DNA from: JBOHDX01 sp050700835
GTDB lineage: Bacteria; Actinomycetota; Actinomycetes; Propionibacteriales; Nocardioidaceae
Length of the DNA: 64,000 bases
Assembly: GCA_050700835.1 (NCBI GenBank)
Contig: JBOHDX010000146.1
Span: 19,627 to 83,626 of the forward strand
Direction: 5' to 3'
Part shown: positions 15,352 to 24,321 of the stretch, piece by piece
Layout: the number at the start of each line of letters is the position of its first letter
How positions within the stretch are numbered: position 1 is the first letter of the stretch
Notes under the pieces: model-generated
Database searches by the model: none
What the model was told of the DNA's origin: nothing
Seen by the model: the letters and a program-made list of their open reading frames with translations, nothing else
Made by a program: the position numbers and the translations under genes

Positions 15352-17055
15352 CTAACGCGGCGGGGCATGGCAGATCACCCTGGCCAGCGGTGCGTACGTC
15401 GTCTGCAGCTGGTCGGTCCTATGCCGGACCCGGCGTACCACGTCCACGATGAAGCCCGGTCGTGGTCGTCGCGGCGAGCACCGGTCGGAGAGCACGTACT
15501 GCGGTGCCGCGAAGTAGGCGTGCCGTCGCGGGCCGGTGCGGACGACGACGTGGCCGACGGGACCGCTCCACAGCCGGACCGTGACGGCCCCGTCGTGGCG
15601 CGCAGTAGGTCGTGTCACCGACGTCTGGACCAGCACCCCGAACTGGCCGTGGTTCGACAGGGCGAGGTCGACGCGGGGGAAGTGGACGACGGCGTCCCGC
15701 CCCACCGGGTAGCCAGGGGTCACGTGCCGGTGGGAGTAGCGGCTGTCCGTGCTCAGGCCCGCGGCCAACCCCGCGTCGAACAGCGCCGTCGCCACCGGTG
15801 ACACGCCACCGCGCCGGTCGTCGGCGGCGATCGCGTCCTGCGCGATGCCAGCATGGACGTAGCCGCGGCCGCGGGTGCGCGGACCGACGACGTCGTTGAA
15901 GCTGAGCCGGGCGCCTGGGCGCAGGACGCGCCCGTTCAGGGCACGGGCGGCCAGCGCCGCATTGTGGTTGCGCGGACCTGAGTACGGCAGGCGCACGGTC
16001 GCCGTGGCGACCGGGTGCTCGATGTGCCAGGCCCTGGCCGTGGCGGTCGACACAGGTGGACGAGCCGGCGACGTGGGTACGTGCAGCACCCGTCGGCGGG
16101 GGTGATGCACGAGGAGCGTCAGCAGGCGGTCGGCGACGCCGTCAGCGGAGACCGAGACTCCGGGGGTGGCCGGTTCGACGACCGGGCGGTTCCCGCGCAG
16201 GACCACCCGGGCCGAGATCGGCAGCACCCCGGCGCTGGACAACACCTGCCGGAGCGGCGCCTGCAGCCGCGTCGGGTCGACGCTCGGCACCAGGTGGCGC
16301 CTGTGCAGCGACATCGACACCGTGGGCCGGAAACCGGCGACGGGGAGGCTGATCCGGTGCCCGGCCACCACCAGCACGACCGGCCGGTTCAGCGCCCTCG
16401 CGGCGAACGTGCGGGCGGCGGCCGTGACCTGCGGCGTGGTCATCCCTGGAGCAACCGTCCGGGTGGGCAGCGGGACCGGTGACGACACGACGAGGTAGGA
16501 GCCGGTGATCAAGTCGGCCGTCGCCGCGCGGTCGAGCACGATCCCTGGTCGCGACGGCTGCACTACCGGGACTTTGGGGCCGAAGTGCACGGTCGGCGCC
16601 ACCACGGCACGATCCACGTTCTTGGCCAGCCGGTCGAGGGTGTGGTCGAGCCTGGGCTGGTTGACGTCGAGCACGGGCGCCACGGCGCCGGCCCCGAGGA
16701 TCACCTTCAACATGTCGCGCGGGTCGAACGACCGACCGCCACCGGCCGCCGCCATCGTGGCGTCGACGTTGACCCGCAGGCCGGCCTGCCGAGGTGTCAC
16801 CGTGAAGACGTGGCCCTGATAGGACAGGCGTACCGGCGTCGACTGCTTCGTGGCGAGGCCCTGGATCAGAGCGAGTCGGGCCTGCGCCGTGTCCTTGCCG
16901 CCGATCGAGATGCCGGCGACCTTGGTCCCCGGCGGCATGCGATCCGACAAGAACCAGTAGCCCGCGGCGTACAACCCGAGAAACAGCACCAGCAACGCGA
17001 TCAGCGAGAGCCGGACACCCAACCGGTCGCGTGCTCGTTCATCGCGTGGGTTCAT
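15352..17055 (-). CDS. VanW family protein with peptidoglycan-binding-like repeats
   Basis: 567 residues. One N-terminal membrane helix (LSLIALLVLFLGLYAAGYWFL) anchors an extracytoplasmic protein. Residues about 45-330 hold two YoaR/PG_binding_4-like domains (PPGTKVAGISIGGKD, then a second similar unit). VanW lies near residues 390-520 (LRPGARLSFNDVVGPRTRGR, YSHRHVTPGYPVGRDA). A cell-wall role is inferred from the domains; no enzyme activity is established for VanW. Last of the mshB operon, overlapping the flavin reductase stop by 4 nt. Confidence 0.85.
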   Translation of the reverse strand: MNPRDERARDRLGVRLSLIALLVLFLGLYAAGYWFLSDRMPPGTKVAGISIGGKDTAQARLALIQGLATKQSTPVRLSYQGHVFTVTPRQAGLRVNVDATMAAAGGGRSFDPRDMLKVILGAGAVAPVLDVNQPRLDHTLDRLAKNVDRAVVAPTVHFGPKVPVVQPSRPGIVLDRAATADLITGSYLVVSSPVPLPTRTVAPGMTTPQVTAAARTFAARALNRPVVLVVAGHRISLPVAGFRPTVSMSLHRRHLVPSVDPTRLQAPLRQVLSSAGVLPISARVVLRGNRPVVEPATPGVSVSADGVADRLLTLLVHHPRRRVLHVPTSPARPPVSTATARAWHIEHPVATATVRLPYSGPRNHNAALAARALNGRVLRPGARLSFNDVVGPRTRGRGYVHAGIAQDAIAADDRRGGVSPVATALFDAGLAAGLSTDSRYSHRHVTPGYPVGRDAVVHFPRVDLALSNHGQFGVLVQTSVTRPTARHDGAVTVRLWSGPVGHVVVRTGPRRHAYFAAPQYVLSDRCSPRRPRPGFIVDVVRRVRHRTDQLQTTYAPLARVICHAPPR

Positions 17056-17627
17056 CCGGTCTCTCGTCCGGGGGGCAGCACGTGCGGGGTCTTCTCGCTG
17101 GCCGAGGAGCGGATCAGGGAGCCGTAGTGCGACCGGTAGTAGAGCAACGGGTCGTCCGCCTCGTCACGGCTGGCCGCACTCAGGACCTGACCCACGACGA
17201 TCGAGTGGTCCGCGCCGTCATAGACGGCCTGCGTCTCGCACTCCAACCATGCCAAGGCAGCGTCGATCAAGGCGGCTCCCGTGACGCTGCCGCGATGGTG
17301 GGGGAACGCGTCGAGTTGGTGCTCGAGTGGTCGACCCTTCGTCGCCAGCCAGCTGGCGGCGTCCTGGCCGTCCCGGGCCAGGATCGACACACCCCATCGC
17401 CGCGAGGCCATCACCGCTTCGTGGAACCGGGTGGTACGCATCACGCAGACCAGTACTCGCGGCGGGTCGAGGGACACCGAGGTGAAGGCGCTGGCCGTCA
17501 TCGCGTGGTCGAACCCGTCGTGCAGCGTGCTGACCACGGTCACGCCACTGGCGAAGCGTCCCAGCGCGGCGCGGAACTGCACCGTGTCGAACGCACCGGG
17601 GTCGAACGCACCGGGCGCGGAGGTCAT
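17052..17627 (-). CDS. Flavin reductase family protein (FMN-binding split barrel)
   Basis: 191 residues. The N-terminal FASGVTVVST and MTASAFTSVSLDPPRVLVCV match flavin reductases that serve two-component monooxygenases; a mid-domain WGVSILARDGQD and a C-terminal DHSIVVGQV are also typical. It probably reduces FMN or FAD with NAD(P)H, but no partner oxygenase is adjacent. Both ends overlap neighbours by 4 nt (ATGA) in the mshB operon. Confidence 0.87.
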   Translation of the reverse strand: MTSAPGAFDPGAFDTVQFRAALGRFASGVTVVSTLHDGFDHAMTASAFTSVSLDPPRVLVCVMRTTRFHEAVMASRRWGVSILARDGQDAASWLATKGRPLEHQLDAFPHHRGSVTGAALIDAALAWLECETQAVYDGADHSIVVGQVLSAASRDEADDPLLYYRSHYGSLIRSSASEKTPHVLPPGRETG

Positions 17628-18049
17628 GGACCGAGCCTAGGGTCGCGCTCGCGCTGACGCCGGAGCCGCCCCGCCGTCTGGGTCAGCGAGCTGGCGATCA
17701 CGGCGCCGCCGACGACGGCGACGCCGCCCCAGGCGAAGGCGTTGCCGAAGGCGTCCTGGGCAATCAGGAAGTCGCCCTCGGGGCGGCCGTTGGTGATGTA
17801 CAGGACCGACACCACCCAACCGCCGGCGACCGCGAACGGTCCGCCCAAGCCACCGAGAAGCGTTCCCCCGGCGTACACGCAGGCGAACGCGGTGACCAGG
17901 GCGAGCACGACACCCCAGGGGATGGTGAGGCCGCCGTCGCGCCAGGCCTCCCGGTGCACGAGCGCGCCGGTGACACCGGCGGCAACGCCGACGAGGACCA
18001 GCGCCGCTATGACGGCGACGAACCCGAGTGTGGATCGCGACAGCCGCAC
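17624..18049 (-). CDS. DUF6113 family membrane protein
   Basis: 141 residues with about four membrane helices (FVAVIAALVLVGVAAGVTGA, WGVVLALVTAFACVYAGG, FAVAGGWVVSVLYI, FAWGGVAVVGGAVIASSL) and a short Arg-rich cytoplasmic tail. It resembles the family commonly found beside mshB. Function unknown. It starts 1 nt after the mshB stop and overlaps the flavin reductase start. Confidence 0.8.
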   Translation of the reverse strand: MRLSRSTLGFVAVIAALVLVGVAAGVTGALVHREAWRDGGLTIPWGVVLALVTAFACVYAGGTLLGGLGGPFAVAGGWVVSVLYITNGRPEGDFLIAQDAFGNAFAWGGVAVVGGAVIASSLTQTAGRLRRQRERDPRLGP

Positions 18050-18050
18050 C

Positions 18051-18968
18051 TCAGCCGAGTCCGGCGAACAGGTCCGTCTCCCAGCCGGTCTGCGGGTCCG
18101 CCGGGCCCGGGCTCCCCTTGACGAGCCGGTAGAACTCGCTTCCCCACATCTGGTTGCCGATGTTGTTGCTGAGAGCGAAGAACGGCCCGTCGACGGTGAT
18201 CTGCGTCGCGTGCGCCTTCATCGCGGTCATCTTCGCCTCGACGTACTCGGCGGCGTCGACCATCGCGGTGATGTCGGCGTCAGGTGTCACGAACGGCGGC
18301 AGCTCGCCCTCGGGATCCATGCCCTCGAACGTCGTGGTGTCCCCGGCCGCGCGAAGTGCCCGGAGGCCGTTGCGCATCCGGCTCTCCGACATGGCGGTCC
18401 AGTACACCTTGGGCACGTCCCAGGCCTGTCCAAAATCGTGCCGGTACGCCGGCGCCGCGGCGAGCGCCACGGAGTACGTCGCGACGCGGTGCGCCTGGAC
18501 GTGGTCGGGATGGCCATAGCCTCCGTAGTCGTCGTAGGTGACGACGACCTGCGGGCGCAGCTCGCGGATCACCGGCACCAGATCGTTCGCGGCGTCGCGC
18601 AGGTCAGCGCTCCAGAAGGCCCCGTCGGGCACACGCTCGCCGATCATCGCACCGCCGCCCTCGTGCCACTCCATGCCGGAGTCGTGGTACTTGCCCTCGC
18701 CGCCGAGGAAGCGGTGGTCGGTTACACCGAGAACCCTCATCGCGTCGGCCAGCTCGCCGATCCGGTGCGCCCCGAGACCCCCGTCGCGCTCGAACGCAAG
18801 GTGCTCCAGCTCGGGAACCAGCACCTCCCCCATCTCACCGAGCGTGCAGGTCACCAAGGTCACGTGCGCTCCCTCGGCGGCGTACCTCGCCATCGTGGCG
18901 CCGTTGTTGATCGTCTCGTCGTCGGGATGAGCGTGCACCAGCAGGATGCGTCGGGAGGCCTCGGGCAT
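18051..18968 (-). CDS. mshB: N-acetyl-1-D-myo-inositol-2-amino-2-deoxy-alpha-D-glucopyranoside deacetylase
   Basis: 305 residues, the length of mycobacterial MshB. It deacetylates GlcNAc-inositol in mycothiol synthesis. The zinc motif is VHAHPDDETINNG (H14, D17) with a second site GGYGHPDHVQAH. MshB-specific segments such as ALSNNIGNQMWGSEFYRLV support this over the related mycothiol conjugate amidase. First gene of a tightly packed four-gene operon. Confidence 0.92.
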   Translation of the reverse strand: MPEASRRILLVHAHPDDETINNGATMARYAAEGAHVTLVTCTLGEMGEVLVPELEHLAFERDGGLGAHRIGELADAMRVLGVTDHRFLGGEGKYHDSGMEWHEGGGAMIGERVPDGAFWSADLRDAANDLVPVIRELRPQVVVTYDDYGGYGHPDHVQAHRVATYSVALAAAPAYRHDFGQAWDVPKVYWTAMSESRMRNGLRALRAAGDTTTFEGMDPEGELPPFVTPDADITAMVDAAEYVEAKMTAMKAHATQITVDGPFFALSNNIGNQMWGSEFYRLVKGSPGPADPQTGWETDLFAGLG

Positions 18969-19164
18969 GCGCCAAGCCTACGAGCGCCCGCTGCGCAGCC
19001 ACGGACGGCCCGCGGGGCGAATGTTGCGCAATCGAGCACCACCGGCGTCGCCCCCAGTGGTGCAGATGTGCACAACGTTCGGCCCTGAGCCGCGTGACCT
19101 TCCGCGCTCATCCGCCAGACCTGTTATCGCCATCCGCGAAGCACGGCGTGGAAGGATCGGCGAC

Positions 19165-21273
19165 ATGGCTCCAGACGACCGGTCCCAGTCCACGTCCTTC
19201 CCGCGCTTGGCCGCCCGCACCCTCCGATTCACTCTGGGCATCCCGCGCAACGCGAGCGTCGTGGCGGACGGCCGCCGGGTGCTGTTCGTCCGGACGCCGT
19301 CGGGCACGTCGCGCAACGGTGCGCTCTGGGCGTACGACCTGGACCTCGGGGCCGAGCGCCTCGTCGCGGACCCGGAGACGCTTCTCGGCGACGCCGGAGA
19401 GCAGCTGTCCACCCAGGAACGGGCTCGCCGGGAGAGAGCTCGCGAGTCCGCCGCCGGGATCGTGTCGTACTCCACCGACCGGGCCGGCTCCGTCGCGGCG
19501 TTCGCCCTCTCCGGCAAGGTGTGGGTGGCTGACGTCATCTCGGGCGGAGCCCGGCAGCTGTCGTCGCGCGGTGCGGCGATCGATCCGCGGGTCGACCCGA
19601 ATGGACGGCTCGTTGCCTACGCAGCGGACGGTGCGCTCCGCGTCGTCTCGGTCACCGGCAACGAGGAGCGCGCCCTGGTCGAGCCGGACGGGGCCGAGGT
19701 GGTCTGGGGTCAGGCGGAGTTCGTGGCGGCAGAGGAGATGGAGCGCTTCCGCGGCTTCTGGTGGGCGCCGGACGGGCAGTCGCTGCTGGTCGAGCGCTAT
19801 GACAACTCGCCGGTGCAGGTCTGGTACATCGCCGACCCCGCCAACCCCGCCCGCGAGCCGGCAGCGCACCGCTACCCGCAGGCCGGGACGGCCAACGCGG
19901 ACGTGTCCTTGTGGCATGTCCGGCTCGACGGATCGCGTACCGAGATCGCCTGGGATCACGAGGGCTTCCCCTACCTGACAAGGGTTTCCTGGACTTCGGA
20001 CGGTGCCCCCCTGGTGCAGGTCATGAGCCGCGACCAACGGCACGCGCAGACCTTCGCGGTCGACCCGGTCTCGGAGGTCACTCGGGTGGTACGCGACCAG
20101 CACGACGACGTGTGGGTCGACCTCGTCAACGGAATACCGGCGTACGCGCCCGGTGGCAGGCTGGTCACCGCCGAGGACGACGCGGACACGAAGCGTGTGT
20201 TCGTGGACGGCATCCCGATCAGCCCGGTCGGCTGGCAGGTCCGCGAGGTGCTTGGCGTGGACCAGTTCGGAGTGCTGCTGTTGGCCTCGCAAGAGCCGAC
20301 CGAGGTGCAGGTCGTGCACGTCGGCTACGACGGGACCACGCGCCCGTGGACCGGCGGGCCGGCGGTGCACCGCCCCGCTGACTTCGATGGCGGCACCCTC
20401 GTCGTCACCAAGGCGTCCCTGGACACCGATGGCGTCCGCGTCAGCATCTGGCGCGGCGGCGCCGAGGTCGCCGTGCTGGGCAACCATGCGGAGCATCCCG
20501 GCTTCCGGCCGCAGGTGCATGCGATGGCCGCCGGCGAGCGCGGCTTGCGTACCGCTGTGCTGTTCCCGCGCGGGCACGTGCTCGGCTCACGACGGTTGCC
20601 GGTGCTGATGGACCCGTACGGTGGGCCGCATGCCCAACGGGTGATGGCCTCCTCACGGTTGTTCCTGGAGTCGCAGTGGCTGGCCGACCAGGGATTCTGC
20701 GTGGTGGTCGCCGACGGTCGGGGCACACCGGCGCGGGGACCGGCCTGGGACCGTTCGATCCGTGACGACCTGCTCGCGATCACCCTGCAGGACCAGGTGG
20801 ACGCGTTGGCCGCGGTGGCCGCGCACTTCCCGGCAGACCTCGACCTCGGCCGTGTCGGCATCACCGGTTGGTCCTACGGCGGCTATCTCGCGGCCGGCGC
20901 CGTGCTGCTGCGACCTGACGTCTTCCACGCCGCCGTCGCGGGTGCCCCAGTGACCGATCTTCGCTTGTACGACACGTTTTACAACGAGCGCTACCTCGGC
21001 CATCCCGGTGAGCGGCCCGAGGTCTACGAACACAACTCCCTGCTTCCGCTGGCCGGTCGGTTGTCGCGACCGCTGATGATCATCCACGGCCTCGTCGACG
21101 ACAACGTGTTCGTCGCGCACACCTTGCAGCTGAGCTCGGCACTGCTGGCGGCGGGCAGGCCACACACGGTGCTCCCCCTGACCGGTGTCACCCACATGGC
21201 GTCGCAGGAAGAGGTCGCCGAGAACATCAAGCTGTTCCAGGTCGACTTCCTCCGCCGGAGTCTGGGCGTCTGA
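19165..21273 (+). CDS. Prolyl oligopeptidase family serine peptidase (S9, DPP-IV-like)
   Basis: 702 residues. The N-terminal about 440 residues form a beta-propeller (DPP-IV N-terminal region, with FRGFWWAPDGQSLLVERYDN). The C-terminal alpha/beta-hydrolase has GWSYGG (nucleophile S570), LVDDN (D645) and THMAS (H677). No signal peptide is visible, so it is probably cytoplasmic. It likely removes short N-terminal peptides; specificity is not known. AAGGA lies 8 nt before the ATG. The 3' end overlaps the convergent SCO6745-like gene by 47 bp. Confidence 0.9.
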   Translation: MAPDDRSQSTSFPRLAARTLRFTLGIPRNASVVADGRRVLFVRTPSGTSRNGALWAYDLDLGAERLVADPETLLGDAGEQLSTQERARRERARESAAGIVSYSTDRAGSVAAFALSGKVWVADVISGGARQLSSRGAAIDPRVDPNGRLVAYAADGALRVVSVTGNEERALVEPDGAEVVWGQAEFVAAEEMERFRGFWWAPDGQSLLVERYDNSPVQVWYIADPANPAREPAAHRYPQAGTANADVSLWHVRLDGSRTEIAWDHEGFPYLTRVSWTSDGAPLVQVMSRDQRHAQTFAVDPVSEVTRVVRDQHDDVWVDLVNGIPAYAPGGRLVTAEDDADTKRVFVDGIPISPVGWQVREVLGVDQFGVLLLASQEPTEVQVVHVGYDGTTRPWTGGPAVHRPADFDGGTLVVTKASLDTDGVRVSIWRGGAEVAVLGNHAEHPGFRPQVHAMAAGERGLRTAVLFPRGHVLGSRRLPVLMDPYGGPHAQRVMASSRLFLESQWLADQGFCVVVADGRGTPARGPAWDRSIRDDLLAITLQDQVDALAAVAAHFPADLDLGRVGITGWSYGGYLAAGAVLLRPDVFHAAVAGAPVTDLRLYDTFYNERYLGHPGERPEVYEHNSLLPLAGRLSRPLMIIHGLVDDNVFVAHTLQLSSALLAAGRPHTVLPLTGVTHMASQEEVAENIKLFQVDFLRRSLGV

Positions 21274-22180
21274 CCGGCTCGGGTCTCGACGACAACCAGG
21301 CGGGCATCCCGCCGGCGGCCAGGATCCGGCGGCGCAGCGGTGTGACCAGCTCGAGCAGTCGGCTGGCTCCCGCGGCGCCCAGATGTTCCCAGCCCTCCAG
21401 GGCGGCGACGTCGGTCTGCTCCTCGACGCGGTCCCGAAACGCCTGCCCCCTCTCGGTCATCCGACCGGACGGGTCGAGCAGGTTGCGCCGGCGGAGACGG
21501 TCCTCGGCGGCGCTCCACTCGGGCTCGGTCCAGCCGCGGGTCTTCCTCATGAAGTCGGTATTGCCGGCCCTCAGACCGCCCAGCACGATGGCCTCGACCG
21601 GGTCGAGCGGGGCCGTCAGCAGCGTTGCCACGTGCCCGTCGCCGCGATGCTCCCGGATCAGCGCCGAGGCGTGCCACAGCGCGAGAAGTGGTTCGTCCGG
21701 CCACGGCAGGTCGGCGTGCGAGGCGTACAAGGTCCGGCCCTGTGGGTGGAGCCCGTCACACACCACGCGGGCAAGCTCCACCGCTTCGCCGACATCGGGG
21801 TCACCGAGAATCCGGTGCAGCGCCCGTCCGGTTCCGGCGTAGCGGGCCCGGAGCACCTCCGCCGGTGCCGCGGTGTCCCACGCCGCAGGAAGGCAGGACG
21901 CCACCAGCGAGGGGGCGAACACATAGAATGTGGCGATCGTCACCGGCGCGTCCACGGGACCCATCGCCGCGGACCGCGACGCGAAGTAACCCGCGCGGCC
22001 GCTCAGCCCGAGCTCCTTGTAGGCCGCGGTGGGCTCCGGGGTCAGGTACGCGACGACGTGGACCGTCTCCAGGGCCGCCCCGCACCGCCGCGCCTGTCGG
22101 CGCAGCTGCTGGTCATCCGGCTGGTCGCCGGGATGGTCACCGGCATGGTGCCGGTCGGCGCCCGTCTGGTTGTCGCTCAT
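21227..22180 (-). CDS. SCO6745 family protein (first of two in the window)
   Basis: 317 residues. A helical core contains LWHASALIREHRGDGHVATL, shared almost exactly with the protein at 55690-56523. This places both in the actinobacterial SCO6745 family, which has no established function. The C-terminal part resembles a winged helix (AEDRLRRRNLLDPSGRMTER). Its start overlaps the end of the upstream Nudix-kinase gene by 4 nt, so the two are co-transcribed. It extends about 35 residues more at each end than its paralogue. Confidence 0.78.
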   Translation of the reverse strand: MSDNQTGADRHHAGDHPGDQPDDQQLRRQARRCGAALETVHVVAYLTPEPTAAYKELGLSGRAGYFASRSAAMGPVDAPVTIATFYVFAPSLVASCLPAAWDTAAPAEVLRARYAGTGRALHRILGDPDVGEAVELARVVCDGLHPQGRTLYASHADLPWPDEPLLALWHASALIREHRGDGHVATLLTAPLDPVEAIVLGGLRAGNTDFMRKTRGWTEPEWSAAEDRLRRRNLLDPSGRMTERGQAFRDRVEEQTDVAALEGWEHLGAAGASRLLELVTPLRRRILAAGGMPAWLSSRPEPVRRPDSGGGSRPGTA

Positions 22181-23343
22181 GGCTGATGTCTATCCGACCT
22201 CAGAGCGAGCTCGATGACCGGGACGCGGGTGCGCAGTGCGTCCAGCGAGGCTAAGGACCGCGCCGGCTCACCGACTTTCGCGAGGTTGAGCATGCCCGGG
22301 TCGCCGGCCGCCTGGCCCGCCGCGATCTTGCTCAGGGCCCGCTCGAGGCGTGGCACAACGTGGCCGAGCACCTCGACCGGATCGGCCCCGCCGTACGCGT
22401 CGCACATGAGTCGCAGTCGGCGGACCGACTCCACGACCCCCACGTCCGTGTGCATCGGCACGCAGTTCCACGCAGCGAAGGCCAGGTCCTCGACCGGGCG
22501 TCCTGGTCCGGCCATGTCCCAGTCGATGACGCCGACCAGCGCGCTGTCGACGCCGACCACGTTGTAGGGGGCGAAATCGTGGTGGCAGACAACCTCGCCT
22601 GGCCCGAGCCCTCGGGAGTCGTTGCGCCACCGGGCCGCGGGATCCGGACGGTACTCCCGCACCACCCGGTGGTACGCCGCGAACCAGCGCATCATCGACA
22701 CGACGAGTGCGTCGGGCACGGGGTCGTCGTCGTGACCCACCACCTCACCCGCCAGGTAGGTCAGGACCTCACGGCCACGCACGTCCGTGCCGAGCACCCG
22801 CGGGACACCAGACAGACCCCTGGCTGCGACGTAACCCAGCAGACCGTGCACCGCGGGCGTCCATGGGCCGGTCTCGCGGCGCACCGTGCCGCCGACTCGG
22901 ACGGCGCCACCCACGTTGCCGCCGTGCAGCCGCTGGCCGTCGAGCAGCCTCTCGAACAGCTCCGGCAGGAACGGTCTCTCCGCCGCGAGCCAGTCCATCT
23001 CACCGAGCTCCTCCGGCGCCAACCACCGGACGGCATCGTGTTCACGCAGCTGCGGCTCGCCGCCCAACAGTGCGCACGCGTGGACCTGCAGGACATAGGC
23101 GCTGGGCAGACCTTGCTCGCCACGGAGCGGCTCACCGACGCTGATGTCGAGTCCGAGCTCCTCACCTATCTCCCGCCGACAGGCCTGCTCCACCGACTCG
23201 TCGGCCTCGACCTTGCCGCCGGGGAACTCCCATCGGCCCGACAGGTCCGCGGGCGCCGTCCGGCGGGCGGCGAGCACCCGCCCGTCTGCCACGATCGCCG
23301 CGCCGACGACCACGCGCGCGTCCTCCCTCGTATGCCCGACCAC
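22177..23343 (-). CDS. Nudix hydrolase - APH-type phosphotransferase fusion
   Basis: About 388 residues from GTG 23343. Residues about 8-135 are a MutT-like Nudix domain with the full box (GGKVEADESVEQACRREIG, then EELG) and WEFPGG, typical of 8-oxo-dGTP or related pyrophosphatases. Residues about 150-380 resemble the aminoglycoside/choline kinase fold: CHHDFAPYNVV is the catalytic loop and VIDWDMAGPG the DFG-like motif. The frame is open throughout, so the fusion is not an artefact of my joining. Substrates of both halves are unknown. It is divergent from sdhC. Confidence 0.82.
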   Translation of the reverse strand: MVGHTREDARVVVGAAIVADGRVLAARRTAPADLSGRWEFPGGKVEADESVEQACRREIGEELGLDISVGEPLRGEQGLPSAYVLQVHACALLGGEPQLREHDAVRWLAPEELGEMDWLAAERPFLPELFERLLDGQRLHGGNVGGAVRVGGTVRRETGPWTPAVHGLLGYVAARGLSGVPRVLGTDVRGREVLTYLAGEVVGHDDDPVPDALVVSMMRWFAAYHRVVREYRPDPAARWRNDSRGLGPGEVVCHHDFAPYNVVGVDSALVGVIDWDMAGPGRPVEDLAFAAWNCVPMHTDVGVVESVRRLRLMCDAYGGADPVEVLGHVVPRLERALSKIAAGQAAGDPGMLNLAKVGEPARSLASLDALRTRVPVIELALRSDRHQP

Positions 23344-23480
23344 CGACTCACCGTACCGGCGAGGCTCCGGCCGGTCCGCGGAGCAGCCGGGACCGACAAA
23401 CTTCACACTGTTCGACCCGTTACACGTGGGATGAACGCCTTCCCCTAATGTGTCTACGCGGTCTGCTCGGTGGACCGAGT

Positions 23481-23516
23481 TTCGGTGCTCACGGGTTGCT
23501 CACGTGTTCGGTGCTC
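23481..23516 (+). promoter_or_regulatory. Direct repeat TTCGGTGCTC upstream of sdhC
   Basis: Two exact copies of TTCGGTGCTC (23481-23490, 23507-23516) start 26 bp apart, about 2.5 helical turns, and end 19 bp before the sdhC ATG. This could be a regulator site or chance. A TAATGT -10-like box lies upstream near 23447. Confidence 0.3.
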
Positions 23517-23535
23517 CAGGAAGGCATGCACGCTG

Positions 23536-24321
23536 ATGGCGACAGGCGTTTTCGACCCGGCGCGGGCCGACATCGATGCCAAAACCCTTCGTACCGACCG
23601 TTGGTGGGGGATGCCCCTGCTCTATGGCGCGACGCTCGGCCTCGTCGGCATCTACCTGTTGTACGCGGTCTTCGTCAACGCCGACTACTACTGGGAGCCT
23701 TACATCTCCCCGATGTACTCCCCCTGCCTGACCGGCAACTGCGCCGCCGGTGCCGGCTGGGGCTGGTTCCCGAGCATCAACCCCGTGACACCGGCGCTGA
23801 TCATCATCATCTTCCCGGCCGGTCTGCGCGCCACCTGCTACTACTACCGCAAGGCCTACTACCGGTCGTTCTTCATGTCCCCGCCCGCGTGCGGGGTGGC
23901 CGAGCCTGCCAAGCGATACAAGGGCGAAAGCCGATTCCCGATGATCGTGCAGAACGTGCACCGCTACTTCTTCTACATCACGCTGGTGTTCAACGCGATC
24001 CTCACGTACGACGCCGTGATCGCCTTCCGAGACCACGACGGCAACTGGGGCCACATGGGCCTCGGCACTCTCGTGTTGCTGGTCAACGCGGCGCTGCTCT
24101 GGGCCTACAACATGTCTTGCCACTCCTGCCGGCACGCCGTAGGTGGGCGGCTCAGGCACTTCTCGAGACACCCCGTCCGCTACTGGATGTGGAGTCAGGC
24201 CACCAGGCTCAATGCCCGTCACGCTCAGATTGCCTGGGCCTCCCTGGTGTTCGTGGCACTGACCGACCTGTACGTCCGCCTCGTGGCCGGTGGCGCCATC
24301 TCAGATCCGAGGTTTTTCTAG
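23536..24321 (+). CDS. sdhC: Succinate dehydrogenase cytochrome b subunit-like membrane anchor
   Basis: 261 residues with about five hydrophobic segments (MPLLYGATLGLVGIYLLYAV, TPALIIIIFPAGL, VQNVHRYFFYITLVF, LGTLVLLVNAALLW, IAWASLVFVALTDLYV). It matches the single anchor of the mycobacterial Sdh1 type (Rv0249c-like), which carries SdhA and SdhB at the membrane and passes electrons to menaquinone. HRYFF and MSCHSCRHAVGG hold candidate heme or structural ligands. GGAAGG is 11 nt before the ATG. First gene of sdhCAB. Confidence 0.87.
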   Translation: MATGVFDPARADIDAKTLRTDRWWGMPLLYGATLGLVGIYLLYAVFVNADYYWEPYISPMYSPCLTGNCAAGAGWGWFPSINPVTPALIIIIFPAGLRATCYYYRKAYYRSFFMSPPACGVAEPAKRYKGESRFPMIVQNVHRYFFYITLVFNAILTYDAVIAFRDHDGNWGHMGLGTLVLLVNAALLWAYNMSCHSCRHAVGGRLRHFSRHPVRYWMWSQATRLNARHAQIAWASLVFVALTDLYVRLVAGGAISDPRFF

